Assembly (NCBI GenBank): GCA_942490995.1 | Contig: CALOBG010000110.1 | Location: 10,512 to 74,511 of the forward strand | Reading direction: 5' to 3' | Origin: UBA981 sp942490995 | GTDB taxonomy: Bacteria; Pseudomonadota; Gammaproteobacteria; Ga0077536 | DNA: 64,000 nt | Part shown: one piece after another, positions 28,141-36,855 of the stretch | How positions within the stretch are numbered: the first letter of the stretch is position 1 | Layout of the letters: every line of letters begins with the position of its first letter | The notes under the pieces: generated by a model | What the model was told of the DNA's origin: nothing | The model's database searches: none | Seen by the model: only the letters and a program-made list of their open reading frames with translations | Translations under genes and position numbers: made by a program

Positions 28141-29499
28141 CTAACGTGGACTGACGTGTACCGGCATGCCGAAGCGCGACTTGAGCGTCACCACGGCCTG
28201 CGGCACCACCGGGTGTCCGGCCACCGGCCGCACGCGGAAACGCTGCAGCAGTTGTGCCAGTACAAGCTGGATCTCGAGCATCGCCATGCCGGCGCCGATA
28301 CACGCCCGCGGGCCGGCCGAAAACGGCAGGTAGGCATAGGAGTGCCGCGATTTATTGCGCCCCGGCGCAAAGCGCTCGGGGTCGAAGCGTTCGGGATCGG
28401 GCCAGTAATCCGGGTGCCGATGCAGCACGTACATCGTGATCGCCAGGTAGCTGTCGGCCGGTATTCGAAAGCCGCCGAATTCGCTTTCTTCGCTGCTGCG
28501 CCGCGCAATCCCCCACACCGGCGGGTAGATGCGCATCGATTCCTGCACAACCTGCTTGAGATAGGGCAGGTTGGCCAGATCCGCACTCAGCGCCGCGCGC
28601 CCGCCGAGGACCTGCTCGAGCTCTTCGAGCAGGCGTTGCTCGATGTCCGGGTGCCGGGCGAGAAGATAAAACGTCCACACCAGGGCGGTCGCCGAAGTTT
28701 CGTGTCCGGCCAGCATGAGGGTGATGATCTCGTCGCGGATCTGTTTGTCGTTCATGCCTTCGCCGCTGTCTTCGTCGCGCGCGGCGAGCAGCCGATCGAC
28801 GATATCACTGACCGTGCCGGCGCCGCCGCGATGCGTGTCGACCAGGCCATCGACGATTTCGTCGAGGCGTGCCTTGGTGCGCCGAAAGCGGCGGTTGCTC
28901 GGTACGGGCACCCATGGATACATCGTCAGCAGGGCGCTCAACTGCAGGGGATGCTGGTTGAGGATCTCGAGAAATTCGACCATTTCGTCGGCCACGTCGT
29001 CGATATCGGCGCCGAACAGCGTGCGGCTGACGACCTGAAACGTGACCCGGCTCATATCGCGGTCCAGCCACAGCTGCTCGTCGGCGGGCTGATTTTCCCA
29101 GCGCCGCGCCAGGGCCGCGGTCATTTCGTTGATGACGGTATCGAACTGATCGATATGCCGGTTGGCGAACACCGGCTGCATGAGGCGACGCTGGCGGCTC
29201 CAGTCCGGTCCGTCATTGGTCACCAGGCCATTACCGAGCGTGCTCGAAATCACGCGATAGTCGATGGTGTTTTTGCTATAGCGCGGCCAGGCCTTGGTCA
29301 GTACCTCACGCACATACTCGGGGTGGTTGATGCAGTAAACGGTGAACAAACCGCGAAACCGCGCGACGTCGCCGTGCTGGCGAAATATTTTCAGCAGGAA
29401 GTCGGGCGGACTCATGCGCACGGCGTCGAGCGTTCCGCGCCAGCCCGCCGCGGGCGGCAGCGGCAGGGTTGGCGGCGAAGTCGAGTTGTCAGCTTGCAT
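28141..29499 (-). CDS. Cytochrome P450
   Basis: A haem-thiolate monooxygenase of 452 residues. The I-helix oxygen-activation motif 'LMLAGHETSATALVW' is present, as are the K-helix ExxR in 'VVQESMRIYPPVWG', 'DPERFDPERFAPG' and the haem loop 'PFSAGPRACIGAGMAM' with Cys400. The sequence resembles the bacterial CYP4/CYP102-like class E branch that hydroxylates fatty acids or alkanes. No ferredoxin or reductase gene is adjacent, so redox partners must come from elsewhere. It lies between the TlpA gene and the redoxin gene on the same strand. Confidence 0.92.
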   Translation of the reverse strand: MQADNSTSPPTLPLPPAAGWRGTLDAVRMSPPDFLLKIFRQHGDVARFRGLFTVYCINHPEYVREVLTKAWPRYSKNTIDYRVISSTLGNGLVTNDGPDWSRQRRLMQPVFANRHIDQFDTVINEMTAALARRWENQPADEQLWLDRDMSRVTFQVVSRTLFGADIDDVADEMVEFLEILNQHPLQLSALLTMYPWVPVPSNRRFRRTKARLDEIVDGLVDTHRGGAGTVSDIVDRLLAARDEDSGEGMNDKQIRDEIITLMLAGHETSATALVWTFYLLARHPDIEQRLLEELEQVLGGRAALSADLANLPYLKQVVQESMRIYPPVWGIARRSSEESEFGGFRIPADSYLAITMYVLHRHPDYWPDPERFDPERFAPGRNKSRHSYAYLPFSAGPRACIGAGMAMLEIQLVLAQLLQRFRVRPVAGHPVVPQAVVTLKSRFGMPVHVSPR

Positions 29500-29629
29500 G
29501 TAATTCAGGGTGCGGGATCATATCGCCATCGTAGTCGCCGCGCGGGAACACCGCAAAGGGTGTCCGACCGCGCGGGTGCGCGGCCGGACGTTTATCCCGG
29601 ATTACCTGCTGCAGGTTGCCGGTCAGGTT

Positions 29630-30769
29630 TTACGTCGGTGGTTCAAAACCGAGCTCGCGCGGAAACCCGTCGATATCCGGTGGCGGGTAGTAGCGTCCCG
29701 CGCCGAGCGCATCAACCCGCGCAAAAAAGTCCTCGTCGGCGGCCAGACCCATCGGCCCGAGCTCGCGCAGGTTCATCGCCTGGCGGTAGATGTTCCACGA
29801 TTCGGGGCGCAGATCGCTGGCCGTTTTGAGAAAACGGTCGCCCTCTTCGGCATTGCCGTGTTCGCGCAGGTAGAAGCCGAGGCGGAAATGGGCGTTGGCC
29901 AGCGCGACGTTCTCGGTCGGCAGTTCGAGGTGGGCGCGCGCCGCGGCGGCATCGAACACATGGCGACTGGCCGCGCCGTTGACCGCCCAGTCGCGTACCG
30001 CATCGAGGTAAGTGGTCTGGGCCTTGCCCATCAGCGCCACCACGTCGTCGGCCATGGACATATCGGCGCGGTCCATCGAGCGCCAGCCGTCATGCGAGCC
30101 CGCCGTTTCCGCCGGACGAACGATACGGCCGGCCTCGTCGATCCACACCGCCTGCGGTACGTTGACCATGTTGTAGAGATCGGCGACGTGGTGTTCGCGA
30201 TCGATCAGACACAGGTAACTCGGCTGGGCGAGTTCGATCCATTCGCGTGCGGTTTCCGCGCCGCGGCTTTCTTCGGCCACAGCGATGATGATGAAATCGT
30301 CGTTGGCTACTTCTTCGTACAATGCCTGCCACACGGACAGGTCAGCACGGCAGCCTCACCACGACGACCAGGTAGTAAGAAATACGCGTTTGCCGCGAAA
30401 GTCGGACAAGGCATGCAGCTTGCCGTCCAGATCCGGCAGCTTGAAATCCGGCGCCTCAAGGCTTTCCAGCGCACGCGCGCGGTCGCCGCTGCCGACGCCG
30501 AGCATCCAGGTCGATTCGCTGGCATCGTGCAGCACCGGGCGGTCGAGCAGTCGCCAGAACTCGGCGATGTTGACGTCCTCGTCGCGCACGAAGTCGGCGG
30601 CCTTGGATTTCGGCACCGGCACGCACATATCGCCCTGGCACAGGCCTTCAGGTTTCATCGTCCAGCCCGTTGCGCGGGTCACGTCAGCCTTCGACAACCA
30701 GAGGTTTTCACCTTCAGTTACGGCCGTTTTGACATCGCAGGCGCCGGCTTCGGTGAGCACGGTAACCAT
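29630..30769 (-). CDS. Redoxin/TlpA-like protein with in-frame TGA at the catalytic site: probable selenoprotein
   Basis: One uninterrupted frame runs from ATG 30769 to the stop at 29630 except for a TGA at 30356-30358. That codon falls exactly in the thioredoxin active site: RVFLTTWSSW-TGA-GCRADLSVW, where Cys is expected before GC. Read as selenocysteine it is residue 138 of 379, next to Cys140. The frame is not shifted and the two halves form a single thioredoxin fold (cis-Pro in 'NMVNVPQAVWIDEAG'). An N-terminal region of about 100 residues ('ATGWTMKPEGLCQGDMCVP') and a C-terminal helical part flank it. A SECIS-like hairpin lies at 30325-30341. GGAGA six bases before 30769 supports this start. 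Without Sec the product would stop at residue 137. An LLM gene lies 52 bases upstream. Confidence 0.75.
30325..30341 (-). promoter_or_regulatory. Candidate bacterial SECIS element
   Basis: On the minus strand, 14 bases after the TGA, CCTGTC-CGTGT-GGCAGG can form a 6-bp stem (one G-U pair) with a five-base loop whose second base is G. The loop starts 20 bases after the TGA. Stem size, loop size, loop G and distance all fit the published general rules for bacterial SECIS elements as I know them. A competing fold (CTGCC with GGCAG) overlaps it. Confidence 0.55.
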
Positions 30770-30821
30770 AAACATTCTCCAATAAGTTCTGAATTGAGGT
30801 GCGTTTCGTCACTCCGTCACA

Positions 30822-31862
30822 CTACTTGCGGAAATGCGGCATGACGTCCTTCGCGAACATCTCCATGCTGTTACGGATGTGGTGCGGGGCCAGGCCGGTC
30901 ATGGCCATACCCATGACCAGATGGGTAACCCGCCCGCGTTTCATGTAGTCGGCAATCATATCGCGGACATCGGCCGGCGTGCCGACCATCGCGTCTTCGC
31001 CGAACACGTCAAATTTCTGCGCGCGAATGATTTCGTCGACCGTGGGAATGCCTTTGATCGCCTGGTCGTCGCCGGGCTTGTCGTTGGCCTCGGCAAACCA
31101 TTCGGCGTACTTGCTGGCCGTGTAGTGCAGCGACTTGGCCGCGGTTTCCCAGGCCTGATCGCGGCTCGGCGCGACGTGTACCCAGCGCAGCTGCGCGGTT
31201 GAATATTCCTGCGGATTGCGCCCCGCGGCCTCCAGGCAGGCATCGTAATGTTCAACCAGCGACGGCGGCCCGACGACCTGAAAGTGACAGCCCATTTTGG
31301 CCGCGCGCTCGATGGCTTTCGGCGCCAGTGCCCCGATCCAGATCGGGACATGCGGTTTCTGCAGACCGGGCGGAACGATCTGAATTTCTTTCAGGTGGTT
31401 GAACTTGCCGTCATAGGTCACGACCTCATCGCTCAACAGCTTCTGAATGATCTCCACACCTTCGCGCAGGCGTGCGCCACGCGTGGTGTGGGAGATCCCC
31501 TGATCGTCAAATTCCTTGCGGCGATAGCCGAGGCCGACCCCGAGGTCGAAACGGCCATTGGACATGACGTCGACGGTGGCGGTGTCCTCGGCGATACGGA
31601 TCGGGTTGTGCAATGGCAGCAGAACGAGGAAGGTGCCGATGCGGATGCGCGAGGTGCGCTGCGAGACCGCGCCGGCGATCGGCAGCAGCGACGGCGAATA
31701 GCCGTCGTCGACGAAATGATGTTCGGTCAGCCACGCGTTGTCGTAGCCCATGGCTTCGGATTCGGCGATCAGATCGAGATGCGTGCGGTACAGTTCGGTC
31801 CACGACACGCGGTTAAAATCCGGATTCCGGAACGGCCACAGCAGGCCAAATCGAAGGTTCAT
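30822..31862 (-). CDS. LLM-class flavin-dependent oxidoreductase (2 of 3)
   Basis: A 346-residue luciferase-like protein. It starts 'MNLRFGLLWPFRNP' and has 'AMGYDNAWLTEHHFVDDGYSPSLLPIAGAVSQRTSRIRIGTFLVLLPLHNPIRIAEDTATVDVMSNGRFDLGVGLGYR', the flavin-binding half of the barrel. 'GLQKPHVPIWIGALAPKAIERAAKMGCHFQ' and 'FGEDAMVGTPADVRDMIADYM' follow. The TEHHF region resembles luciferase-type monooxygenases of alkanal-like substrates. It is first in the minus-strand run and 52 bases upstream of the redoxin gene, so the two are probably co-transcribed. Confidence 0.9.
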   Translation of the reverse strand: MNLRFGLLWPFRNPDFNRVSWTELYRTHLDLIAESEAMGYDNAWLTEHHFVDDGYSPSLLPIAGAVSQRTSRIRIGTFLVLLPLHNPIRIAEDTATVDVMSNGRFDLGVGLGYRRKEFDDQGISHTTRGARLREGVEIIQKLLSDEVVTYDGKFNHLKEIQIVPPGLQKPHVPIWIGALAPKAIERAAKMGCHFQVVGPPSLVEHYDACLEAAGRNPQEYSTAQLRWVHVAPSRDQAWETAAKSLHYTASKYAEWFAEANDKPGDDQAIKGIPTVDEIIRAQKFDVFGEDAMVGTPADVRDMIADYMKRGRVTHLVMGMAMTGLAPHHIRNSMEMFAKDVMPHFRK

Positions 31863-32038
31863 CGGGTACCCTCCCCCTGCACGGTAATACGGGTCAGGGT
31901 CGCGGTCGACAGGCGGCGCCCGGGAACCGGCAGAAAGTTACACGCGCCGCGCTACTTCAGCAAGGCAGCACTTGCAGGACGCGCCGGCGCGAAAGGTGGA
32001 ACCATACGCGGACATCCGCCGCAGGCGCAGGAGTCGTC

Positions 32039-33389
32039 ATGACCATGCTCGACCCCGAGGCGAAGGTCGAACGCGACGCATTACCCGATCTCGACGCCCT
32101 GTGGCTGCCGTTCACCCACAATCGACTGTTCAAAAGCAGCCGCGCCTGCTCAGACGCGCCGAGGGCATGTACTACGAAACGCCGGATGGGCGCCGCATGC
32201 TCGATGCGATGTCGGGCCTGTGGTGTTCCAATGCCGGGCATCGCCACCCGGCGCATCGTCGCCGCGGTCAAGGCCCAGCTCGACGAGCTCGATTACGCGG
32301 TCGCGTTCCAGGCCCGGTCATCCCAAGGCTTTCGCGCTGGCCAACGCGTTGACCGCGGTCGCGCCGGCGCATCTCAACCACGCTTTCTTCGTCAATTCCG
32401 GGTCCGAGGCCTGCGATACCGCGCTTAAGATCGCGCTGGCCTACCACAAGGCTCGCGGCGAGGGCGGGCGTTACCGCCTGATCGGGCGCGAGAAGGGCTA
32501 CCACGGGGTCGGTTTCGGCGGCATCTCGGTCGGCGGCATCGCGCCCAACCGCAAGGCTTTCGCCAGCGCGCTGCTGCCGGGCGTCGATCACCTGCCGCAT
32601 ACCCATAATCTTGAACACATGGCCTTTTCGCGCGGCCAGCCGCACTGGGGCGCGCATCTTGCCGATGATCTCGAGCGCCTCGTCGCCCTGCACGACGCCT
32701 CGACCATCGCCGCGGTCATCGTCGAGCCCATGCAGGGATCGGCGGGGGTCATCGTGCCGCCGCTCGGCTATCTCGAACGCCTGCGCGAGATTCGTAGCGC
32801 CCACGACATCCTGCTCATCTTCGACGAGGTGATCACCGGCTTCGGACGCCTCGGCGCATGGTTCTCTCCCGATCGTTTCGGCGTACAGCCGGACATGATC
32901 ACGTTCGCCAAGGGCATTACCAGCGGCGTGGTGCCGCTCGGCGGGGTGCTGGTCAGCGATACCATCCATGACGCGTTCATGACCGGGCCCGAACACCTGC
33001 CGGAGTTTTTTCACGGCTATACCTATTCCGGGCATCCGCTCGCCTGCGCCGCCGGGCTCGCGACCATCGAGGTCTATCGGGACGAAAACGTGTTTGCGAA
33101 TGCGCGAGCGCTGGAACCGATCCTGGAGCAGGCCGTGCACACGCTGCGCGAGGAACCGCACGTTATCGACATTCGCAATCTCGGTCTCGCCGCCGCGATC
33201 GAACTTGCACCACGCGACGGCGCGGCCTCGCAACGCGCGCTGGAAGTATTTCAGTACTGTTTCGATCATGGCGTGATGGTGCGCTACAGCGGTGACATCA
33301 TTGCTATCGGACCGGCGCCGATCGCGAGCGCCGACGAAATCGGCGCCATGGTCGAGACCATACGCTCGGCCCTGCGCGTGTGCCGCTGA
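32039..33389 (+). CDS. Omega-amino acid:pyruvate aminotransferase, class III (three frameshifts)
   Basis: A PLP enzyme of about 450 residues once three indels are corrected: near 32141 (a C missing, 'FKSS|PRLL'), near 32252 (an extra G, 'GHRHP|RIVAAVK') and near 32313 (an extra C, 'AFQA|GHPKAF'). The restored order is 'LDALWLPFTHNRLFKSSPRLL', 'MYYETPDGRRMLDAMSGLWCSNAGH', 'NSGSEACDTALKIA', 'GYHGVGFGGISVGG', 'LLIFDEVITGFGRLG' and 'ITFAKGITSG' with the PLP-binding Lys. This is the beta-alanine/omega-amino acid:pyruvate aminotransferase pattern. AGGAG lies five bases before ATG 32039. All three indels are one base, at runs of C or G, so sequencing error is more likely than decay. Divergent from the LLM gene. 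Confidence 0.88.
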
Positions 33390-33462
33390 CCGGAACGCCC
33401 TGGCAGCGGCCGCGACACCCGGCCGTGCCGCGCACGGTCAAAACCCTCGAAGGACAACCAAC

Positions 33463-34944
33463 ATGATCGAGTTAACGATTGCCGAAGTGCACGAACGCTA
33501 CCGCTCCGGCCGCAGCACGGCGCGGGCCGTGACCGAACATTATCTGCAGCGCATCGAACACTACGACCGGGCCGGTCCGACCCTGAACGCGGTGGTCAAC
33601 CTCCATCCCGATGCCATCGCCACGGCCAAGCGACTCGACCAGAGATTCGCGGCCAGCGGCGAACTGGTCGGTCCGCTGCACGGGGTGCCGCTGCTGGTCA
33701 AGGACAATATCGATGTCAGCGGCGTGCCGGTAACCAACGGTCTGGCCGCCTTTGCCGACTACCAGCCGGACACGGACGCCACCCTGATCGCGAAACTCAA
33801 GGCCGCCGGCGCGATCATCCTCGGCAAGACCGCGATGCCGGATTTCGCCACCTCGTGGTGGGCGTATTCCTCGCTGAGTGGCGAAACCCGCAATCCTTAT
33901 GCGCTCGATCGCGATCCCGGTGGCTCCAGTGCGGGCAGCGGCGCGGCCTGCGCGGCGAACCTGGCGTTGGCCGCGCTGGGTACCGATTGCGGCGGTTCGA
34001 TCCGACTGCCGAGTTCGTGCAACAACCTGGTCGGGTTTCGCGCCACGCCGGGCCTGATCAGCCGCTCGGGGACCGGCATCCTGGTGTTTTTCCAGGACAC
34101 CACCGGACCGATGACGCGCACCGTCGAGGACGCCGCGCGTCTGTTCGAGGTGATGGTCGGCTACGACGCCAGCGACAGTCTCAGCGCCAATTTCCTGACT
34201 GCCCGCGCGCCGGCTTCGTACGCTGGTGCGCTGAATGCTGACGCGCTTGCCGGCGCACGCCTGGGCCTGGTGACGAACGCCATGGGCAGCGATACCGATC
34301 CCTACGCGGCGCCGGTCAACGCGGTCATTGCACAGGCAACGGCGGCAATGCGCAGCGCCGGCGCCGAGGTCGTGGACGTCGAGATCCCCGATCTCACGCG
34401 CCACATCGTCGACACCTCGATGTACGTCAACTGTTCCAAGTACGAAATCAACGCCTACCTGATGGCGCGGCCGCAGCTGCCGCTGCGTACCCTGCAGGAC
34501 ATCTACAGCCGTCAGGCTTACCATCCGATGCTCGATTTGATCGAAGCCTGCGCCCATGGACCGGACATGCCGGAGTACGACCCGATGTACTTCCGTCGCC
34601 TCGCTGCGCGCGAACTGTTCCAGCGCACCGTGCTGAACGTGATGGGCGGCGCCGGCCTCGATGCGCTCGTCTATCCGAGTATCCAGGTCGTGCCGCCGAC
34701 CCGCGAACAGCTCAACAGCCGAGTGTGGACGACCCTGACCTTCCCGACCAACACCCTGATTGCCTCGCAGACCTGGATGCCCGCGGTCAGTGTGCCGGCC
34801 GGCCTGACTGCCGACGGCCTGCCGGTCGGACTCGAAATCCTTGCGCGGCCTTATGGCGAACAGGCGTTGTTCAATCTCGCCTATGGTTTCGAACAGACGA
34901 CCCGCGCGCGGGTGTCGCCGGCTTCGGCGCCGGCGCTGGATTGA
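33463..34944 (+). CDS. Amidase (amidase signature family, 2 of 2)
   Basis: A second amidase-signature enzyme of 493 residues. It has 'LHGVPLLVKDNIDVSGVPVTNG' (catalytic Lys), 'RDPGGSSAGSGAACAANLALAALGTDCGGSIRLPSSCNNLVGFRATPGL' (the two serines) and the C-terminal 'MPAVSVPAGLTADGLPVGLEILARPYGEQALFNLAYGFEQTT'. It differs clearly from the first amidase, so it is not a recent duplicate. AAGGACA precedes the ATG. It follows the aminotransferase by 73 bases on the same strand; together they could release and transaminate an amino acid, but that link is inference. Confidence 0.9.
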   Translation: MIELTIAEVHERYRSGRSTARAVTEHYLQRIEHYDRAGPTLNAVVNLHPDAIATAKRLDQRFAASGELVGPLHGVPLLVKDNIDVSGVPVTNGLAAFADYQPDTDATLIAKLKAAGAIILGKTAMPDFATSWWAYSSLSGETRNPYALDRDPGGSSAGSGAACAANLALAALGTDCGGSIRLPSSCNNLVGFRATPGLISRSGTGILVFFQDTTGPMTRTVEDAARLFEVMVGYDASDSLSANFLTARAPASYAGALNADALAGARLGLVTNAMGSDTDPYAAPVNAVIAQATAAMRSAGAEVVDVEIPDLTRHIVDTSMYVNCSKYEINAYLMARPQLPLRTLQDIYSRQAYHPMLDLIEACAHGPDMPEYDPMYFRRLAARELFQRTVLNVMGGAGLDALVYPSIQVVPPTREQLNSRVWTTLTFPTNTLIASQTWMPAVSVPAGLTADGLPVGLEILARPYGEQALFNLAYGFEQTTRARVSPASAPALD

Positions 34945-35056
34945 GCGGACGTGTCGATGAGTGTCGCAAACGCCGGCGTGATCCCCCGCTCGCGGTCAAA
35001 CAGACATCCACATTGCGCCATGGGTGGCGTCATCGAGTGCAATTGAGTTTCGCGCC

Positions 35057-36766
35057 GTGGACGAACTGAAGCTTCACGACGCGGTGGTTTTCCTCGCCGC
35101 CGCGGGTATTGTCATCCCGCTCGGCAAACGTTTGCGCATTTCGCCGGTGCTGGGTTTCCTGCTCGTCGGCCTCGCCGTTGGCCCCAACGGGCTTGCCCGG
35201 TTTGCCAACGACATGACCTGGCTGCGGCCGCTGGTCATCGCCGACGTGCGCGGTGTCCACGCGCTCGCCGAACTCGGCGTGGTGTTTCTGCTGTTTATGA
35301 TCGGCCTGGAATTGTCGCTCGAACGGCTGTGGGCCATGCGCCGCCTGGTGTTCGGCCTTGGCGGCGCCCAGATCGCGGTGACCGCGGCGGTGATCGGCGC
35401 GGTGGCCTCGATGTTCGACAATTCCATCGAGGCGTCGGTAGTACTTGGATTGTGCCTGGCGCTGTCATCGACGGCCGTGGTGATGCAGCTGCTGACCGAG
35501 CAGGGGCGCTTTGGATCGGCGGTCGGGCACGGTAGTTTCGCGGTGTTGCTGGCGCAGGATATCGCCGTCGTGCCGGTGCTGTTTATTGTCGGCACTCTCG
35601 GCGCAGGCAGCGACGGTGGCCTCGCCGTGGCGCTCGCCACGGCAATGGGCAAGGCGGTATTGACGATCGTTGTCCTGCTCGGGGTCGGGCGTGTCCTCCT
35701 GAAGCCGTTGTTCCGCTTCGTATCCGGCGCCCGCAGCCCGGAACTGTTCATTGCCGCGACGCTGTTGATCATCATTGCCACCGCGGCGGCGACCCACGCC
35801 GCCGGCCTGTCGGCCGCGCTGGGAGCTTTTCTGGCAGGGCTCTTGTTCGCCGAAACCGAGTTTCGCCACGAAATCGAAGTCGATATCGAACCCTTCAAAG
35901 GACTGTTGCTCGGGTTGTTTTTTATCTCGGTCGGCATGGGCATCGACATCGGCGCGATCATGGCAAACCCGCTCTGGATCGCGTTGTCCGTGGTCGGCTT
36001 GTTCGTGCTCAAGGCCGCGGTAATGTTTTTTTGCGCGCGCGCGTTTGGCTACAGCAATGCCCAGGCCGCGGAGATCGGGCTGTTGCTGGGGCAGGGCGGC
36101 GAGTTCGCTTTTGTGGTCGTTTCGCTGGCCATGAGTTTTGCCTTGCTACCGCCGGAGACCGCGCAGTTCATGCTCATCGTGGTCGCCGCGACGATGTTCC
36201 TTACCCCGCTGGTTGCGCGTCTCGCGCACCTGCTCGGCCGTGCGCTGGAGGCCCGCGCGCGGGTTGACGCTTACGCCGATATCGAAGTGCTGCCGGACCT
36301 GTCGGGGCATGTGGTGCTGGCCGGTTATGGTCGCACCGGTCAGCTGCTGGCGGCGCTGTTGCGGCGCCAGCAACTGACCTACGTCGCACTCGATCTCGAT
36401 GTTAAGCGCATCGCCCGCGAGCGCGAGTCCGGCGCTCCGGTGTACCTCGGTAACGCCGCTCGCCAGCCATTGCTGGAGAAGCTGCGTCTGGCCGAGGCCG
36501 CCGCTCTGCTGGTCACCACAGACCAGCCTCGGGATGCCGAGCTGGTGGTGACGAACGCCCGCCACCTGGCGCCGGATCTGCCGATCGTGGCGCGCGCGCA
36601 CGATCGCGAACACGGTGAACGCCTGCTCGCCTGCGGCGCGAGTCAGGTGGTCCTCGAAGTCCGTGAAGCCGGTCTGGAAATGGGCCGATTGATGCTGGAA
36701 CACAGCGGCCTGCCCGGCGAGGCCGCCCGCGAGTTGATCGAAATCGTCCGTTCCGAAGGCCCCTGA
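35057..36766 (+). CDS. Kef-type cation:proton antiporter with TrkA-N domain
   Basis: A CPA2-family protein of about 569 residues. An N-terminal Na+/H+-exchanger membrane domain of about 12 helices ('VLGFLLVGLAVGPNGL', 'AELGVVFLLFMIGLELSLERLWAMRR', 'LGLCLALSSTAVVMQLLTEQG', 'VLLAQDIAVVPVL') is followed from about residue 400 by a cytoplasmic Rossmann domain 'HVVLAGYGRTGQLLAALLRRQ', 'YVALDLDVKRI' and 'VYLGNAARQPLLEKLRL'. It would exchange K+ or Na+ for protons, gated by a nucleotide ligand, as KefB/KefC do. The GTG at 35057 matches where similarity begins; a GTG at 35024 is an alternative. No KefF/KefG partner is adjacent. Confidence 0.9.
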   Translation: MDELKLHDAVVFLAAAGIVIPLGKRLRISPVLGFLLVGLAVGPNGLARFANDMTWLRPLVIADVRGVHALAELGVVFLLFMIGLELSLERLWAMRRLVFGLGGAQIAVTAAVIGAVASMFDNSIEASVVLGLCLALSSTAVVMQLLTEQGRFGSAVGHGSFAVLLAQDIAVVPVLFIVGTLGAGSDGGLAVALATAMGKAVLTIVVLLGVGRVLLKPLFRFVSGARSPELFIAATLLIIIATAAATHAAGLSAALGAFLAGLLFAETEFRHEIEVDIEPFKGLLLGLFFISVGMGIDIGAIMANPLWIALSVVGLFVLKAAVMFFCARAFGYSNAQAAEIGLLLGQGGEFAFVVVSLAMSFALLPPETAQFMLIVVAATMFLTPLVARLAHLLGRALEARARVDAYADIEVLPDLSGHVVLAGYGRTGQLLAALLRRQQLTYVALDLDVKRIARERESGAPVYLGNAARQPLLEKLRLAEAAALLVTTDQPRDAELVVTNARHLAPDLPIVARAHDREHGERLLACGASQVVLEVREAGLEMGRLMLEHSGLPGEAARELIEIVRSEGP

Positions 36767-36855
36767 CGGCCACAGCATGCCGGCCGAGCGGGATGGCGGG
36801 CCTGCTCACCGGGCCGCGGCATCAAGCTTATGCCCCGGATGCCGTTAAATCCGGT

